Source: a virus
Length of the DNA stretch: 64,000 nt
Virus record (IMG/VR): IMGVR_UViG_3300046787_000206
Location: 1 to 64,000 of that record
Reading direction: 5' to 3' (one strand)
Shown here in pieces: positions 21,192 to 29,730 of this stretch (its first letter is position 1; each line of letters starts with the position of its first letter). The notes under the pieces were generated by a model. That model ran no database searches and had not been told where the DNA came from. It saw only the letters and a program-made list of their open reading frames with translations. Position numbers and translations under genes: made by a program.

Positions 21192-22471
21192 TGTCACGTA
21201 GTTTCCTCACAAGCCTCAATCTAAACAAGAATGAGCTTCTAAATGCACGCATCCAAAACCTAGCCACTCCTCCTAGCAGCCCTGCAATTGGTCAGGTTTA
21301 CTACGACACCACTCTTGGCGCTCTTCGCCAGTTCAATGGAACTGTATGGAAGACCTACACCAAGGCTGGCGACATCGTCAATGACGATATCGCAGCAGGT
21401 GCCGCAATTGCTTTGTCAAAGCTTGCTACTGACCCACTAGCTCGTGCTAACCACACTGGGACTCAGCCAGCTTCTACTATCTCTGACTTTGACACTCAGG
21501 TCCGTACCAGTGCCCTAAACCAGATGACTGCACCTACTGCAGACGTCTCGTTGAACAGCCACAAGATTACTAACCTAGCAACTCCTACTACGGGCACTGA
21601 CGCTGCTAACAAGCAGTACGTTGATGACGCTGTAGCAGGGTTGACCTGGAAAGATGCAGTAAATCTTCTAGCGGGCAGCAACGTTGCCCTTTCTGGCTCT
21701 ACTGGAACTCTAGTTATTGATGGGCACTCAGCCCTAACTCAGGCTCATGGGGAAGGCTACCGCCTACTCTTGATTGGCCAAAACACTGTTTCTGAAAATG
21801 GTATCTACGTATACGCAGACAACGGCTCTACTTATACCCTGAGCCGTCCTGCTGACGCAGACACTCCTGCAGAGCTAGTCGGAACCTCTGTATTCGTTAT
21901 GGAAGGCGCTACATACGGCACCTCGTCATGGGTACAGTCAAACCACTACATCACCTCTTTTGCTAACCAGAGCTGGGTACAGTTCAACGGTGCTTCACAG
22001 ATTACCGCAGGTACTGGTCTAAGTAAGAACGGCAACACACTAGATGTAAACGGAACTGCTAACCGTATTACCGTTGGTGTCGACTCTGTAGACATTGCAT
22101 CTACTTACGTAGGTCAGACATCAATCACCACTCTCGGAACTATCACTGCTGGTACCTGGAATGGTACTGACGTTGCAGTTGCAGACGGTGGTACTGGAGC
22201 TTCTACCGCAGCTGGTGCAAAGGCTAACCTAGGCTTCACTACTAAGTTTGCAGGAAACAACCCTCTACTAACTCAGGTTAGCGGTTCGGTTTCTTGGGAA
22301 ATCACCCACACCTGCAACAGCGAAGACGTTGTAGTCCAGCTCCGTGAGCGTGCTACTGGTAACACTGTAGAGGTAGACGTGTCTATCGTTGACTCTGACA
22401 CAGTGGTTCTTGCTTGGGTATCTTCAGGAAACGTTCTTGCTGACACCTACCGTGTAGTTGTTGTAGGTTAA
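21191..22471 (+). CDS. Tail fibre protein
   Basis: A 426-residue protein. The N-terminus (SFLTSLNLNKNELLNARIQNLATPP) and the motif LNSHKITNLATPTTGTDAA are hallmarks of phage tail-fibre shafts. A beta domain (about residues 160-270) and a GTWNGTDVAVADGGTGAST repeat follow. The C-terminal domain (VSWEITHTCNSEDVVVQL) is related to the end of the protein at 20395. It is probably part of the host-recognition apparatus at the tail or collar. Confidence 0.85.
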   Translation: MSRSFLTSLNLNKNELLNARIQNLATPPSSPAIGQVYYDTTLGALRQFNGTVWKTYTKAGDIVNDDIAAGAAIALSKLATDPLARANHTGTQPASTISDFDTQVRTSALNQMTAPTADVSLNSHKITNLATPTTGTDAANKQYVDDAVAGLTWKDAVNLLAGSNVALSGSTGTLVIDGHSALTQAHGEGYRLLLIGQNTVSENGIYVYADNGSTYTLSRPADADTPAELVGTSVFVMEGATYGTSSWVQSNHYITSFANQSWVQFNGASQITAGTGLSKNGNTLDVNGTANRITVGVDSVDIASTYVGQTSITTLGTITAGTWNGTDVAVADGGTGASTAAGAKANLGFTTKFAGNNPLLTQVSGSVSWEITHTCNSEDVVVQLRERATGNTVEVDVSIVDSDTVVLAWVSSGNVLADTYRVVVVG

Positions 22472-22494
22472 TAACCTAACCCTAAGGATTAAGT

Positions 22495-22986
22495 TTGTCT
22501 AGGAAATTCCTCTCCCCAATCAACCTGACGCATGGCGCTACCCTGCCTGCGTCGGGAAACATTGGTGACCTGTTTTACAAGTCTGACGAACTTAAAATCT
22601 ATGTCTATGACGGCATCTCTTGGGTAATTGCCCAAGGAGCCTCTTCTGGCGGAGGAGGTGGCGTAACTGTTTCAGCTACGGTACCTGCCTCTCCAGCCGA
22701 AGGAGACTACTGGTTTGACTCAACTACCACCAAGAGCTACATCTTCTACGACAGCTACTGGATTGAAGTCGGTTACTCAAGCAGCGGCTTTATGGTCTCT
22801 GCTACGGCTCCGACATCACCTTCTGTAGGAGATACCTGGTTTAACAGTACTAGTGGACAGTTCTTTATCTATTATGACTCTTATTGGGTGGAGCTCGGTG
22901 CGGGTCCTCAGGGCCCTCAAGGTCCAGCAGGTCCAGCAGGTGCTGCTGGCGTCGTCACTAACTACATTCACCCGTTCTTTTTCTAG
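22495..22986 (+). CDS. Fibre protein with repeat units and collagen-like segment
   Basis: A 163-residue protein starting at TTG with AAGGA upstream. It has two copies of a unit of about 45 residues built on SATxPxSPxxGDxWF, each ending in YYDSYW or FYDSYW followed by I/VE. A collagen-like run of G-P-Q and G-P-A triplets (about residues 138-152) follows, then a short aromatic end. The N-terminus (SRKFLSPINLTHGA) resembles that of the preceding fibre and probably docks to the same partner. Confidence 0.8.
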   Translation: MSRKFLSPINLTHGATLPASGNIGDLFYKSDELKIYVYDGISWVIAQGASSGGGGGVTVSATVPASPAEGDYWFDSTTTKSYIFYDSYWIEVGYSSSGFMVSATAPTSPSVGDTWFNSTSGQFFIYYDSYWVELGAGPQGPQGPAGPAGAAGVVTNYIHPFFF

Positions 22987-22995
22987 GAGACAGAC

Positions 22996-23322
22996 ATGGC
23001 AACCACATACAAAGTTTTCGGTCAGGCTAACCCTTCGGCTACTACTGCGACGACTCTTTACACCGTCCCTGCCGCTACTCAGGCAATTGTCAATAACTTG
23101 ACTATCTGTAACCAGGGTGCCGCTGGCACTTTCCGTGTCGCTGTTCGTCCCGCTGGAGCCACTTTGGCTGCGCAGCACTACCTAGCGTACGACACCCCTA
23201 TTGCTGCTAATGACAGCATCACTCCTGGATTCACAATTTCTATGGGGGCTACTGACGTCCTTACTGTTTACGTATCTACTGCAAACATGAGCATCACCGC
23301 TTCTGGGGTAGAGCTGACCTAA
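22996..23322 (+). CDS. Small fibre-associated beta protein
   Basis: A 108-residue protein rich in Ala, Thr and Val, predicted all-beta (TTLYTVPAATQAIVNNLTICNQ ... TVYVSTANMSITASGVELT). It resembles small domains attached to phage fibres and the protein at 24479. AGGAG lies ten bases upstream of the start. Coupled to the glycine-rich adhesin that follows. Confidence 0.7.
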   Translation: MATTYKVFGQANPSATTATTLYTVPAATQAIVNNLTICNQGAAGTFRVAVRPAGATLAAQHYLAYDTPIAANDSITPGFTISMGATDVLTVYVSTANMSITASGVELT

Positions 23323-24167
23323 TGAAATACTCGTCGTCTATTCAGCGCTCCAGTATAAAGACCTTTGTCAGGTCGGTGAACTCACGGGGTGCTTTTGTGC
23401 CTGTTCCACCTGTAGTTACTGGTGGGACACTGACCTCAGACTCAACCTATTACTACCGCACTTTTACTGGTAACGGGAACCTAGTGGTCTCTAACTCCAA
23501 TTTAACGGCAGATGTACTCATTGTTGCTGGTGGTGGCGGAAGTGGTAACGGTAACGGAAGCGGTTACGAGGCTGGTGCTGGTGGTGCTGGTGGAGTTATC
23601 CAACTCACATCACAAAGCATCTCTACGGGAACATTTGCAATTGCTATCGGTGCTGGAGGTGGCGGCGCTGTACAGGGCACAAATACTACTGCGCTATCTT
23701 TGTCTGCCGTTGGTGGAGGTTATGGCGCTAGCGGAAACACCACAGGTGGTGCTGGTGGTTCTGGTGGTGGTGGCGCTCACCCTTCTACTGCTGGTGGTGC
23801 TGGAACAGCTGGACAAGGTTATGCGGGCGCAACTCCATCAAAGACATCATCAGGTGGTGGTGGTGGTGGAGCCGCAGAGCCAGGAAATACCGATGGCCCA
23901 GGCTCAGGTGGAGACGGAATTCTCTGGCTAGACGGCAACTATTATGGCGGCGGTGGTGCTGGAAACCAGGCTGCAGATGGAATTCAAGGAACACCTGGAC
24001 TGGGTGGTGGTGGCTCCTGCTCAACTAGCCTAAATGCTGCTGCAACAGCGGGAACGGCAAATACTGGTGGCGGTGGCGGTGGCCCACTAAACCAAAACGG
24101 TGGCGCTGTTGCTGGTGGTTCTGGAATTGTTATTGTTCGTTATCTAAAGACAGCGGTGGCAGCATAA
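23322..24167 (+). CDS. Glycine-rich adhesin 1
   Basis: A 281-residue protein. After a basic N-terminus and a TLTSDSTYYYRTFTGNG strand pair, residues about 65-275 are glycine-rich (GAGGAGG, SGGGGAHP, GGGGGG) and end in SGIVIVRYLKTAV. This matches the glycine-rich domain of phage adhesins, in which many parallel polyglycine-II helices form a sandwich with variable loops for receptor binding. It carries the first copy of a 50-bp exact repeat. Confidence 0.85.
   Translation: MKYSSSIQRSSIKTFVRSVNSRGAFVPVPPVVTGGTLTSDSTYYYRTFTGNGNLVVSNSNLTADVLIVAGGGGSGNGNGSGYEAGAGGAGGVIQLTSQSISTGTFAIAIGAGGGGAVQGTNTTALSLSAVGGGYGASGNTTGGAGGSGGGGAHPSTAGGAGTAGQGYAGATPSKTSSGGGGGGAAEPGNTDGPGSGGDGILWLDGNYYGGGGAGNQAADGIQGTPGLGGGGSCSTSLNAAATAGTANTGGGGGGPLNQNGGAVAGGSGIVIVRYLKTAVAA
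23427..23476 (+). repeat. 50-bp exact direct repeat, copy 1
   Basis: It begins ACACTGACCTCAG and ends TAACGG, and is identical to 27111-27160. It encodes the strand pair before the glycine-rich domain in adhesins 1 and 3. Confidence 0.95.
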
Positions 24168-24475
24168 TGGCAGCGATTGATTTTCCTAACTCCCCAACAG
24201 TGGGTCAGGCACTCACCGTAGGTGGTAAAACTTGGGTATGGGACGGGGTCACCTGGAACGCCAAGACAACACTAACTCGTGCTGTGTCTGATACCGCACC
24301 TACTTCTCCTGTGACTGGTGACGAGTGGTTCAACTCTGCTACTGGTCGTTTGTACACTTACTACGACTCTTATTGGGTTGAAATTGGCGCTAGTGTTGCT
24401 GGTGCTACTGGTCCAGCAGGTGCAACCCCAACCGCTGGAAAAATCATTGCTATGTCGATTGTCTTTGGAGGATAA
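24167..24475 (+). CDS. Small fibre protein (FPNSP family)
   Basis: A 102-residue protein. The N-terminal module IDFPNSPTVGQ ... GKTWVWDGVTW is followed by one TAPTSPVTGDEWFN ... YYDSYWVEIG unit and a short collagen-like GATGPAGAT. The same modules recur at 26691, 27929 and 29407 (FPNSP) and at 22495 and 27929 (YYDSYW). It probably forms the base of a trimeric fibre or chaperones the adhesin. Confidence 0.75.
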   Translation: MAAIDFPNSPTVGQALTVGGKTWVWDGVTWNAKTTLTRAVSDTAPTSPVTGDEWFNSATGRLYTYYDSYWVEIGASVAGATGPAGATPTAGKIIAMSIVFGG

Positions 24476-24478
24476 TAA

Positions 24479-24838
24479 ATGACTGCACCTAACATCGTAA
24501 ACGTAACAGCTATTACTGGAAAAACTTCAGTTCTTCTGCCTACTACAACTGCGACGGACATTGTGGCAAATGCCAGCTCGTCTTCTACTTTGGTAAAGAT
24601 TAACTCTCTTGTTGTCGCAAATGTTAACGGCACCTCAGCAGCTACTATCACAGCGTCTATTTATCGCTCGTCTACTGAGTACAAAGTCGCCCACGTAATT
24701 TCAGTACCTGCTGGTGCAACATTAATTGTTCTAGATAAGGCTTCTCAGATTTATCTAGAAGAAGGTGACTCTCTTCGTTTGACCGCATCAGCAAACTCGT
24801 ACCTAAGTGCGGTTTGCTCGTATGAAATAATCGCCTAA
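24479..24838 (+). CDS. Small fibre-associated beta protein
   Basis: A 119-residue protein, all-beta in pattern (TSVLLPTTTATDIVANASSS ... VSVPAGATLIVLDKAS), ending SYLSAVCSYEIIA. It resembles the protein at 22996 in length and strand order. GGAGG lies ten bases upstream. It lies directly before glycine-rich adhesin 2 and overlaps it by one base, suggesting an adhesin and partner pair as with the genes at 22996 and 23322. Confidence 0.7.
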   Translation: MTAPNIVNVTAITGKTSVLLPTTTATDIVANASSSSTLVKINSLVVANVNGTSAATITASIYRSSTEYKVAHVISVPAGATLIVLDKASQIYLEEGDSLRLTASANSYLSAVCSYEIIA

Positions 24839-25836
24839 TGACTAAGAGTCACGCAGGTATAGGAAACTACATAGGTGCCCTTGGTTCCTATGCTACTGGT
24901 GGAAACTTTACACTTAGGTCCGCCCAACAGTTAGCGACTTCGGGTAGCTGGGGAAACATTCAGATTACTGGTGTGCAGTACCTGGTCATTGCTGGTGGTG
25001 GCGGTGGAGGTGCCTTTGGTCAAGGTGGTGGAGGCGGTGCTGGAGGTTACCGTTCATCAGTTACTGGTGAAGCTTCGGGAGGCGGAGCTTCTGCGGAGAG
25101 CACGATTACGCTACTATCTGGCCAGCAGTACACGGTTACCGTTGGTGCTGGAGGTGCTGGGGGTAGCACGGATGGGTCAGTAGGAACTACTGGGAGCTCA
25201 TCTGTACTGGCAACTATAACCTCCCTCGGTGGTGGTGGTGGTGGCTCTGGAGCAAATACTGGCCTAACTGGTGGTTCTGGTGGTGGTGGTGGTGGTGCCA
25301 ACGGTGGTGCAGGAACATCGGGTCAAGGTTACCGAGGCGGTAATCAGACTGGCGCTGGCGGAAGTAACTACCCTTACACCTGGCGTACTGCTGGCGGTGG
25401 CGGTTCTGGTGGCCAAGGTGCTGACGGAAGCTACGACTCTGGTGGCCGTACAGGTGGTGCGGGAACTACTTCAAGTATTACTAGCTCCTCAGTAACTCGT
25501 GCTGGTGGTGGAGGTGGTTCTGGTAGCCCTAACTCTACTGGTGCAGGTCAAGCAGGTGGCGGTGACGGAGCTAAGGTAGGTGAGCCGTTTGCTTGCTGTA
25601 ACTCTAACGCTACTGCAGGAACTGCAAACACTGGCGGCGGTGGCGGCGGTGGTGGTAACTACAACTATGACCGAACAGCTAACCTAGTAGGCCAAGCAGG
25701 TGGTTCAGGAGTCGTAGTACTTAGGTACTCAACTTCATTTCCAGCAGCGGCTGCTACAACTGGCTCCCCAACGTACACCGTATCTGGTGGTTACAGAATC
25801 TACCAGTGGAACGCCTCTGGCTCTATAACTTGGTAA
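24838..25836 (+). CDS. Glycine-rich adhesin 2
   Basis: A 332-residue protein. A short N-terminal part is followed by a glycine-rich region (about residues 45-295) with runs such as GGGGGGA and GGAGTSGQGYRGG, closing with GSGVVVLRYS. A C-terminal beta module (about 305-332, YTVSGGYRIYQWNASGSITW) is also present at the end of adhesin 5. It is probably a receptor-binding protein of the polyglycine-II type. Confidence 0.85.
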   Translation: MTKSHAGIGNYIGALGSYATGGNFTLRSAQQLATSGSWGNIQITGVQYLVIAGGGGGGAFGQGGGGGAGGYRSSVTGEASGGGASAESTITLLSGQQYTVTVGAGGAGGSTDGSVGTTGSSSVLATITSLGGGGGGSGANTGLTGGSGGGGGGANGGAGTSGQGYRGGNQTGAGGSNYPYTWRTAGGGGSGGQGADGSYDSGGRTGGAGTTSSITSSSVTRAGGGGGSGSPNSTGAGQAGGGDGAKVGEPFACCNSNATAGTANTGGGGGGGGNYNYDRTANLVGQAGGSGVVVLRYSTSFPAAAATTGSPTYTVSGGYRIYQWNASGSITW

Positions 25837-25866
25837 CAAAAATTATTTAGAAAGTATTGGTGCAAG

Positions 25867-26649
25867 ATGCCGAATGGTGGAATTATAGGCCCAGCTAATG
25901 CCATCAGTGGCGGTGTAGCAAGAGGAATTTGGAGACTAGAGGAAGAGTACTCTGCTATTAAGGCAGCTACTTGGCCAATGCCGTTCTCTATAATCACCTC
26001 AGGATTGATTTTAAACTTAGATGCGGGGAATACGGCCTCGTATCCAGGTTCAGGAACTACCTGGACTGACCTAAGCGGGAATGGGTACCACGGAACCCTA
26101 GTTAATGGGCCCACGTACAGCTCCTCGGGGAGCGGCAGCATTGTTTTTGATGGGATTGACGACTACGTTTCTGGAACCCTGCCTTCGACCGCTGTAACCA
26201 ACATCACTCTTCAGGGCTGGGTAAACGTACAGCCTGGTCGTAAAGGTCCGTTCTTTCGTTTCGGCAGCAATAACGGAGGCTATTCTATCGGTCAGGGCTC
26301 GTCCTACTACACTCAAACAGGGCAAGAGATTGTAATACTGTTCTCGGCTATACGATGGATAAGCACAGGCGTTAACTGGGATACTGGTTGGCAAATGGTT
26401 ACTCTGGTGTTGGATTCGTCAGGTATCCCTAGCGCCTATAAAAATGGTACTTTAATAGGTAGTTACTCAGGGGCAACCTCTAGTGCGCCATCGGGGTCTT
26501 ACGAGCTCGCTAGAGTAATTGGTGATGAGCCAGGAGGCGGTGGACCTTGGACAGGTAACGCATCAACCTTTTGGGCGTATAACCGAGCGTTATCTTCTAC
26601 GGAAATTACTCAAAACTTCAACACAACTCGTGGCCGCTTCGGTATCTAA
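25867..26649 (+). CDS. LamG/concanavalin-like lectin protein
   Basis: A 260-residue protein. Residues about 45-255 form a LamG-type jelly roll: LILNLDAGNTASYPGSG, WTDLSGNGYHGTL, FDGIDDYV, then WQMVTLVLDSSG and AYNRALSSTEITQNFN. This is a typical carbohydrate-binding domain of phage and bacterial surface proteins, and here it likely binds host glycans. The ribosome binding site is weak. About 40 non-coding bases separate it from adhesin 3. Confidence 0.85.
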   Translation: MPNGGIIGPANAISGGVARGIWRLEEEYSAIKAATWPMPFSIITSGLILNLDAGNTASYPGSGTTWTDLSGNGYHGTLVNGPTYSSSGSGSIVFDGIDDYVSGTLPSTAVTNITLQGWVNVQPGRKGPFFRFGSNNGGYSIGQGSSYYTQTGQEIVILFSAIRWISTGVNWDTGWQMVTLVLDSSGIPSAYKNGTLIGSYSGATSSAPSGSYELARVIGDEPGGGGPWTGNASTFWAYNRALSSTEITQNFNTTRGRFGI

Positions 26650-26690
26650 GTAGCCCAATAAAACTTTTAGTAAGAAGGTAAAATCGACTT

Positions 26691-27929
26691 ATGGCTATTG
26701 ACTTTCCTAACTCCCCAACAGCAGGGGATACTTATACCGTAAATGGTAAGACTTGGTCTTACACGGGCTCCCGTTGGGAGAATGTAGTCACGTCTTTAAC
26801 AAAGGCCGTAAGAAATGTCAGCGCAGACACTGCGCTAGCCTCTGGCGATAAAAACCAAATCGTTAGATTTACAGGCTCTTCTGCTCAGACTCTTACAGTA
26901 AACAATGTTTTGTCTGCAGGAGACTCCACTAGTGTATTTCAGGATGGCACGGGAGCAGTAAATCTTACTGCTGGCTCTGGCGTGACTCTGATGAGCCCAG
27001 CTACGTTTGCTACCAGAAAACAATACTCTAAAGTAGACATTAACTGCGTAGCGTCGGGCCAATACCGACTTTCAGGAGACCTGGTCACTGGTGCTACCGT
27101 AACTGGCGGAACACTGACCTCAGACTCAACCTATTACTACCGCACTTTTACTGGTAACGGCACGCTTCTAGTTGAAAATGCTGGATTGGCTGTAGACATT
27201 CTTGTCATCGCTGGCGGAGGCTCTGGTGGTGCTGGAACTGGTGGTGGTGGTGGTGCTGGTGGTCTAATTAACATCTCAGGTTACCCACTTACCGCATCTT
27301 CATACACAGTAACTATTGGTGCTGGTGGCACAAATGACTCGGTAGACATCGGAACCTCTGGAGTTAACACCACCGTTAGTAACGGGGCCAGAACCCTTAC
27401 TGCTCTAGGTGGCGGTTACGGTGGTTCCTCTGAAACTGGGTCACCTGGACCAACTTTCAACGCTGCAAGTGGTGGCTCAGGCGGTGGTGCCCAAGGATAC
27501 TACGCTGGAAACACTACTCCAGGCTCGGCAACACAGCCGTCTACAACTAATGACGGCGTAGCAACTTACGCTACTACAGGTTTTGGTAACGCTGGAGGCT
27601 CTCCAAACACAATTCCACAAGGCCACTCTGGTGGTGGTGGTGGTGCTGGTGCCGCAGGTGCTAACGGAACTACGGGTGCTGGTGGTGCGGGTCTACAGCT
27701 AAGCATCTCAGGAACTGCTCAATGGTATGCAGCTGGAGGTTCTGGTGGCGCAAACGGAACAACTTCAACAAATGGCATAGGTGGTTACCACGTATCTCCT
27801 AGCGGCACCGCAGGTGCCACTAACACAGGCTCAGGTGGCGGTGGTGGATACGGTCACGCTGACGGATTTGGTGGCGCTGGTGGTTCTGGAATCGTTATTG
27901 TTCGCTACCTCAGAACGGCGGTTGTATAA
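26691..27929 (+). CDS. Glycine-rich adhesin 3
   Basis: A 412-residue protein. It has an N-terminal FPNSP module (residues 1-35), a beta domain (about 45-130, SSAQTLTVNNVL ... YRLSGDLV) that is also found in the protein at 27929, and the strand pair encoded by the 50-bp repeat. A glycine-rich domain follows (about 165-405), ending SGIVIVRYLRTAV. It is thus a fusion of modules that are separate genes elsewhere in the island. Confidence 0.85.
   Translation: MAIDFPNSPTAGDTYTVNGKTWSYTGSRWENVVTSLTKAVRNVSADTALASGDKNQIVRFTGSSAQTLTVNNVLSAGDSTSVFQDGTGAVNLTAGSGVTLMSPATFATRKQYSKVDINCVASGQYRLSGDLVTGATVTGGTLTSDSTYYYRTFTGNGTLLVENAGLAVDILVIAGGGSGGAGTGGGGGAGGLINISGYPLTASSYTVTIGAGGTNDSVDIGTSGVNTTVSNGARTLTALGGGYGGSSETGSPGPTFNAASGGSGGGAQGYYAGNTTPGSATQPSTTNDGVATYATTGFGNAGGSPNTIPQGHSGGGGGAGAAGANGTTGAGGAGLQLSISGTAQWYAAGGSGGANGTTSTNGIGGYHVSPSGTAGATNTGSGGGGGYGHADGFGGAGGSGIVIVRYLRTAVV
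27111..27160 (+). repeat. 50-bp exact direct repeat, copy 2
   Basis: It is identical to 23427-23476, in the same orientation and the same reading frame of a homologous adhesin. Confidence 0.95.
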
Positions 27930-28528
27930 TGGCTATTGATTTTCCTAACTCCCCAACGCTAAACCAAACGCACTCAGTATCTGGTCGCACATGGACTTGG
28001 AACGGCACTACCTGGGATACTCAAACAGCCGCTGCTGGTAAATACCTTGTATCTGATACGGCCCCATCTAGCCCTACTACTGGAGATTCGTGGTTTGACT
28101 CCGTTTCAGGTAAGTTCTTCATCTACTACGACAGTTACTGGGTAGAGTTCGGCACCTCTTCAGGGCCTACTGGAGCTGCGGGCACTAACGGTACCAATGG
28201 AACTAACGGTACCAATGGTGTTGATGGAGGCTTTAACTCAGCACAGACTATAGACAGCAAGTCTGCTGCTTATACCCTTGTATCTGGTGACGCTGGCAAA
28301 CTGATTACCAACTCGGCTGCGGTCACCATTACTGTGCAGGGACTGTCTGTAGGTCAGCAGGTTGACTTCTTGCAGACTAACGCCTCGCAGTTTACGTTTA
28401 CCGCAGGTGCGGGTATGACTTTGGTGTCTAAAGGCTCAAAGCTAAAGACCTCCGCCCAATACTCCCCTGCAACTATTAAGTGCATCGCTACTAACTCATA
28501 CGTTCTTATCGGAGACTTGGCTGCGTAA
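27929..28528 (+). CDS. Fibre protein with FPNSP, YYDSYW and collagen-like modules
   Basis: A 199-residue protein. The FPNSP module (1-30) is followed by one TAPSSPTTGDSWFD ... YYDSYWVEF unit, a collagen-like G-T-N triplet run (about residues 83-97) and a C-terminal beta domain (about 105-198, SAAYTLVSGDAGKLITNSAA) related to the middle of adhesin 3. Similar beta domains occur in tail fibres of marine phages. Overlaps with both neighbours by one base show tight coupling. Confidence 0.8.
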   Translation: MAIDFPNSPTLNQTHSVSGRTWTWNGTTWDTQTAAAGKYLVSDTAPSSPTTGDSWFDSVSGKFFIYYDSYWVEFGTSSGPTGAAGTNGTNGTNGTNGVDGGFNSAQTIDSKSAAYTLVSGDAGKLITNSAAVTITVQGLSVGQQVDFLQTNASQFTFTAGAGMTLVSKGSKLKTSAQYSPATIKCIATNSYVLIGDLAA

Positions 28529-28989
28529 TGGCTTGGTCTGCAGGATTAGTAGGTGCCGCAGGGGCTAGTTTAACCAACCTTGTAGTATTTGACGCTACAA
28601 CGGGCCCTAATAGCTCCGTCACTGGTGGCTGGCACTATGAGCACTGGGATGGTGGAACCCAGGTTTCTATTGGAACAAGCTCCACTGCGGTGTACACCTA
28701 CGCACCATACTGGTCTAACGGTGCTGCGGTTGCCAATAACAACATTGACACTACTGGCGCTGTCTCAGTCACAGTAGAAGTTGAAGGTAACGCAGCTTCG
28801 TATGGATACGCTGGTGTGAGCTTCCCTGGTGGAGGAATCACGGTCGTTGCTGACGGAAGCATAAACAGCCGTCCTAGGACAACCTTAACGGGGGCGGTAA
28901 CTAACGGTGGTGTTGGAAAGCTTAACTTCTGGGCCGCTAACACCTATAACTACTGCTACCTCTACAAGGTAGTAATTAACTATGTTTAA
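28528..28989 (+). CDS. Fibre-associated beta protein
   Basis: A 153-residue protein of all-beta pattern (VTGGWHYEHWDGGTQVSIG ... CYLYKVVINYV), without cysteine pairs or repeats. It has no recognised family. The one-base overlap with the preceding fibre gene and a short gap after it put it in the same adhesin unit. It could be a carbohydrate-binding domain. This is only inferred from its composition and place. Confidence 0.65.
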   Translation: MAWSAGLVGAAGASLTNLVVFDATTGPNSSVTGGWHYEHWDGGTQVSIGTSSTAVYTYAPYWSNGAAVANNNIDTTGAVSVTVEVEGNAASYGYAGVSFPGGGITVVADGSINSRPRTTLTGAVTNGGVGKLNFWAANTYNYCYLYKVVINYV

Positions 28990-29035
28990 ACTCAATAACT
29001 TCTGTAAAATGAAGACAATCTAAGGAGAAACAACT

Positions 29036-29386
29036 ATGGCTCACTGGGCTGAACTTGATGAAAATAACGTCGTCCTACGGGTACTAGTAGGAGACAACAA
29101 CGACCCTAATGGTGACGAAGGTTACCAGTGGTTGGTTGACAACCTTGGTGGAACCTGGGTTAAGACCTCGTACAACGCTACTATCCGTAAGAACTACGCA
29201 GGTATCGGCTACGTCTTTGATGAAGAGCGTGATGCGTTTCTTCCTCCTAAGCCATACGATTCATGGATTCTAGACGAAGAGACTGCTCGCTGGTACGCCC
29301 CTGTAGAACGCCCTGCCGATGACGGCTTCTACGAATGGGATGAAGAGACCCTTAGCTGGGTAGCTTTTGAGGCCCCTGCGGTATAG
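29036..29386 (+). CDS. Conserved fibre-region protein with Trp-rich repeats
   Basis: A 116-residue acidic protein beginning MAHWAELDENNVVLRVLVG. A middle part, GYQWLVDNLGGTWVKTSYN ... RKNYAGIGYVFDEERDAF, is followed by two W-Y-based units (YDSWILDEETARWYAPV and YEWDEETLSWVAF). This is a protein type seen near fibre genes of aquatic myoviruses. It has a good AAGGAG site. It probably contributes to virion structure. Its biochemical role is unknown. Confidence 0.72.
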   Translation: MAHWAELDENNVVLRVLVGDNNDPNGDEGYQWLVDNLGGTWVKTSYNATIRKNYAGIGYVFDEERDAFLPPKPYDSWILDEETARWYAPVERPADDGFYEWDEETLSWVAFEAPAV

Positions 29387-29406
29387 TCGCAGGGTAAACT
29401 TGTTAC

Positions 29407-29730
29407 ATGCCCGCTATTGACTTTCCTAATGACCCTACCGCAGGGCAGGCCTTTACCTCTAACGGTAAGACTTGGATTTGGAGCGGAAGCATTTGGGCAC
29501 TCCGTACCACTACCGCTCAGCTAACTGCGTATGACATTGCCGTTAACAACGGTTTTGTGGGCACCGAAGCTCAGTGGCTAACTTCTCTTAGAGGGGCTAC
29601 GGGAGCTACGGGCGCTGCTGGGCCTCAGGGCCCTGCAGGAAACCTGTACGGTAATCTTGACGGTGGAGCGTCTAACAGCACTTACGGCGGGCTTACAGCC
29701 ATCTCTGGCGGAAACTGGAACGGTGTCTAA
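29407..29730 (+). CDS. FPNDP-module protein with collagen-like segment
   Basis: A 107-residue protein. Residues 1-32 are the FPN module (AIDFPNDPTAGQAFTSNGKTW). AYDIAVNNGFVGTEAQWLTSLRG, a well-known short phage fibre motif that precedes collagen-like triplets, follows at about 42-64, then GATGATGAAGPQGPAG. The end is Gly/Asn-rich. The stop overlaps the next start. Confidence 0.78.
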   Translation: MPAIDFPNDPTAGQAFTSNGKTWIWSGSIWALRTTTAQLTAYDIAVNNGFVGTEAQWLTSLRGATGATGAAGPQGPAGNLYGNLDGGASNSTYGGLTAISGGNWNGV

